Source of the DNA: an uncultured Porphyromonadaceae bacterium
Lineage (GTDB): Bacteria > Bacteroidota > Bacteroidia > Bacteroidales > Muribaculaceae
DNA length: 23,693 bases
Reading direction: 5' to 3'
Assembly: GCA_900550025.1 (NCBI GenBank)
Contig: URQP01000028.1
Span: forward strand, 1 to 23,693
The position numbers and the translations under genes are program-made. The notes beneath the pieces were generated by a model. It was not told the DNA's origin. It worked only from the letters and a program-made list of their open reading frames with translations, and made no database searches. Positions 23,642 through 23,693 of this stretch are shown piece after piece (the stretch's first letter is position 1; the number at the start of each line of letters is the position of its first letter).

Positions 23642-23693
23642 GGGCGTTTAGCTCAGCTGGTTCAGAGCATCTGCCTTACAAGCAGAGGGTCGG
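23642..23693 (+). tRNA. tRNA-Val (anticodon TAC), 3' end outside the window
   Basis: The sequence starts with the acceptor strand GGGCGTT and the D arm (AGCTCAGCTGGTTCAGAGC). Then follows an anticodon arm with stem TCTGC/GCAGA and loop CTTACAA, which puts TAC at positions 34-36 and so reads valine GUA/GUG codons. The window ends in the variable region/T arm. Confidence 0.93.

Noticed and set aside
23431..23693. tRNA-Val as integration site for the accessory islet
   Set aside because: The islet lies on the 5' side of the tRNA. Integrases usually use the 3' part, no direct repeat of the tRNA end and no integrase gene are seen in the window.
1..23693. CRISPR arrays, insertion sequences, rRNA genes
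   Set aside because: No regularly spaced repeats, transposase motifs or rRNA-like sequence were found while reading both strands.

Overview
The window looks like a chromosomal segment of a Bacteroidales bacterium of intermediate GC content. Muribaculaceae is my guess, but the family cannot be fixed from this sequence alone. The support is the repeated Bacteroidetes-type promoter (TTTG, 18-20 bases, TAnnTTTG), a lack of strong Shine-Dalgarno sites, a lipoprotein with an acidic stretch after the lipobox Cys, and an inositol-lipid gene cluster of the kind described in gut Bacteroidetes (for example Bacteroides thetaiotaomicron BT_1522-BT_1526).

Region 1 (1-5933, plus strand) is an inositol-lipid locus. 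A 5'-truncated pdxA is followed at very short spacing by a sugar-nucleotidyltransferase-like gene, an ATP-grasp protein, a CDP-alcohol phosphatidyltransferase (probable phosphatidylinositol-phosphate synthase) and a HAD phosphatase. Then, behind its own promoter, comes myo-inositol-1-phosphate synthase, ending in a strong terminator. Read as a pathway: glucose-6-phosphate to inositol-1-phosphate, transfer to CDP-diacylglycerol, dephosphorylation to phosphatidylinositol. The nucleotidyltransferase and the ATP-grasp enzyme are left over, and could make further headgroup modifications.

Region 2 (5934-6419) is a 486-base stretch without a convincing protein gene. It carries promoter-like sequences, an 18-base dyad, a long hairpin and a terminator, together a good candidate for a small RNA, and then the murI promoter.

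Region 3 (6420-18041) is mostly housekeeping: glutamate racemase, a DUF4465 lipoprotein, an Xaa-Pro aminopeptidase broken by an apparent 5-base deletion, a gamma-carbonic-anhydrase-like protein, an outer-membrane-type protein (minus), exodeoxyribonuclease III, a C_GCAxxG_C_C protein, trigger factor (minus), RodA, and then miaA and an unknown membrane protein on the minus strand. These last two share an operon with the dipeptidyl peptidase IV gene (18020-20206).

Region 4 (20319-23693) has rarA, then an AT-richer accessory islet: a DinJ/YafQ-type toxin-antitoxin pair with a probable operator, a DUF4417 C-terminal remnant running out of the toxin gene, two uncharacterised small genes (the second with a DWGH-type motif resembling polymorphic-toxin tips), and a 16-bp terminator. 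The window ends inside a tRNA-Val(TAC) gene that has a near-consensus promoter.
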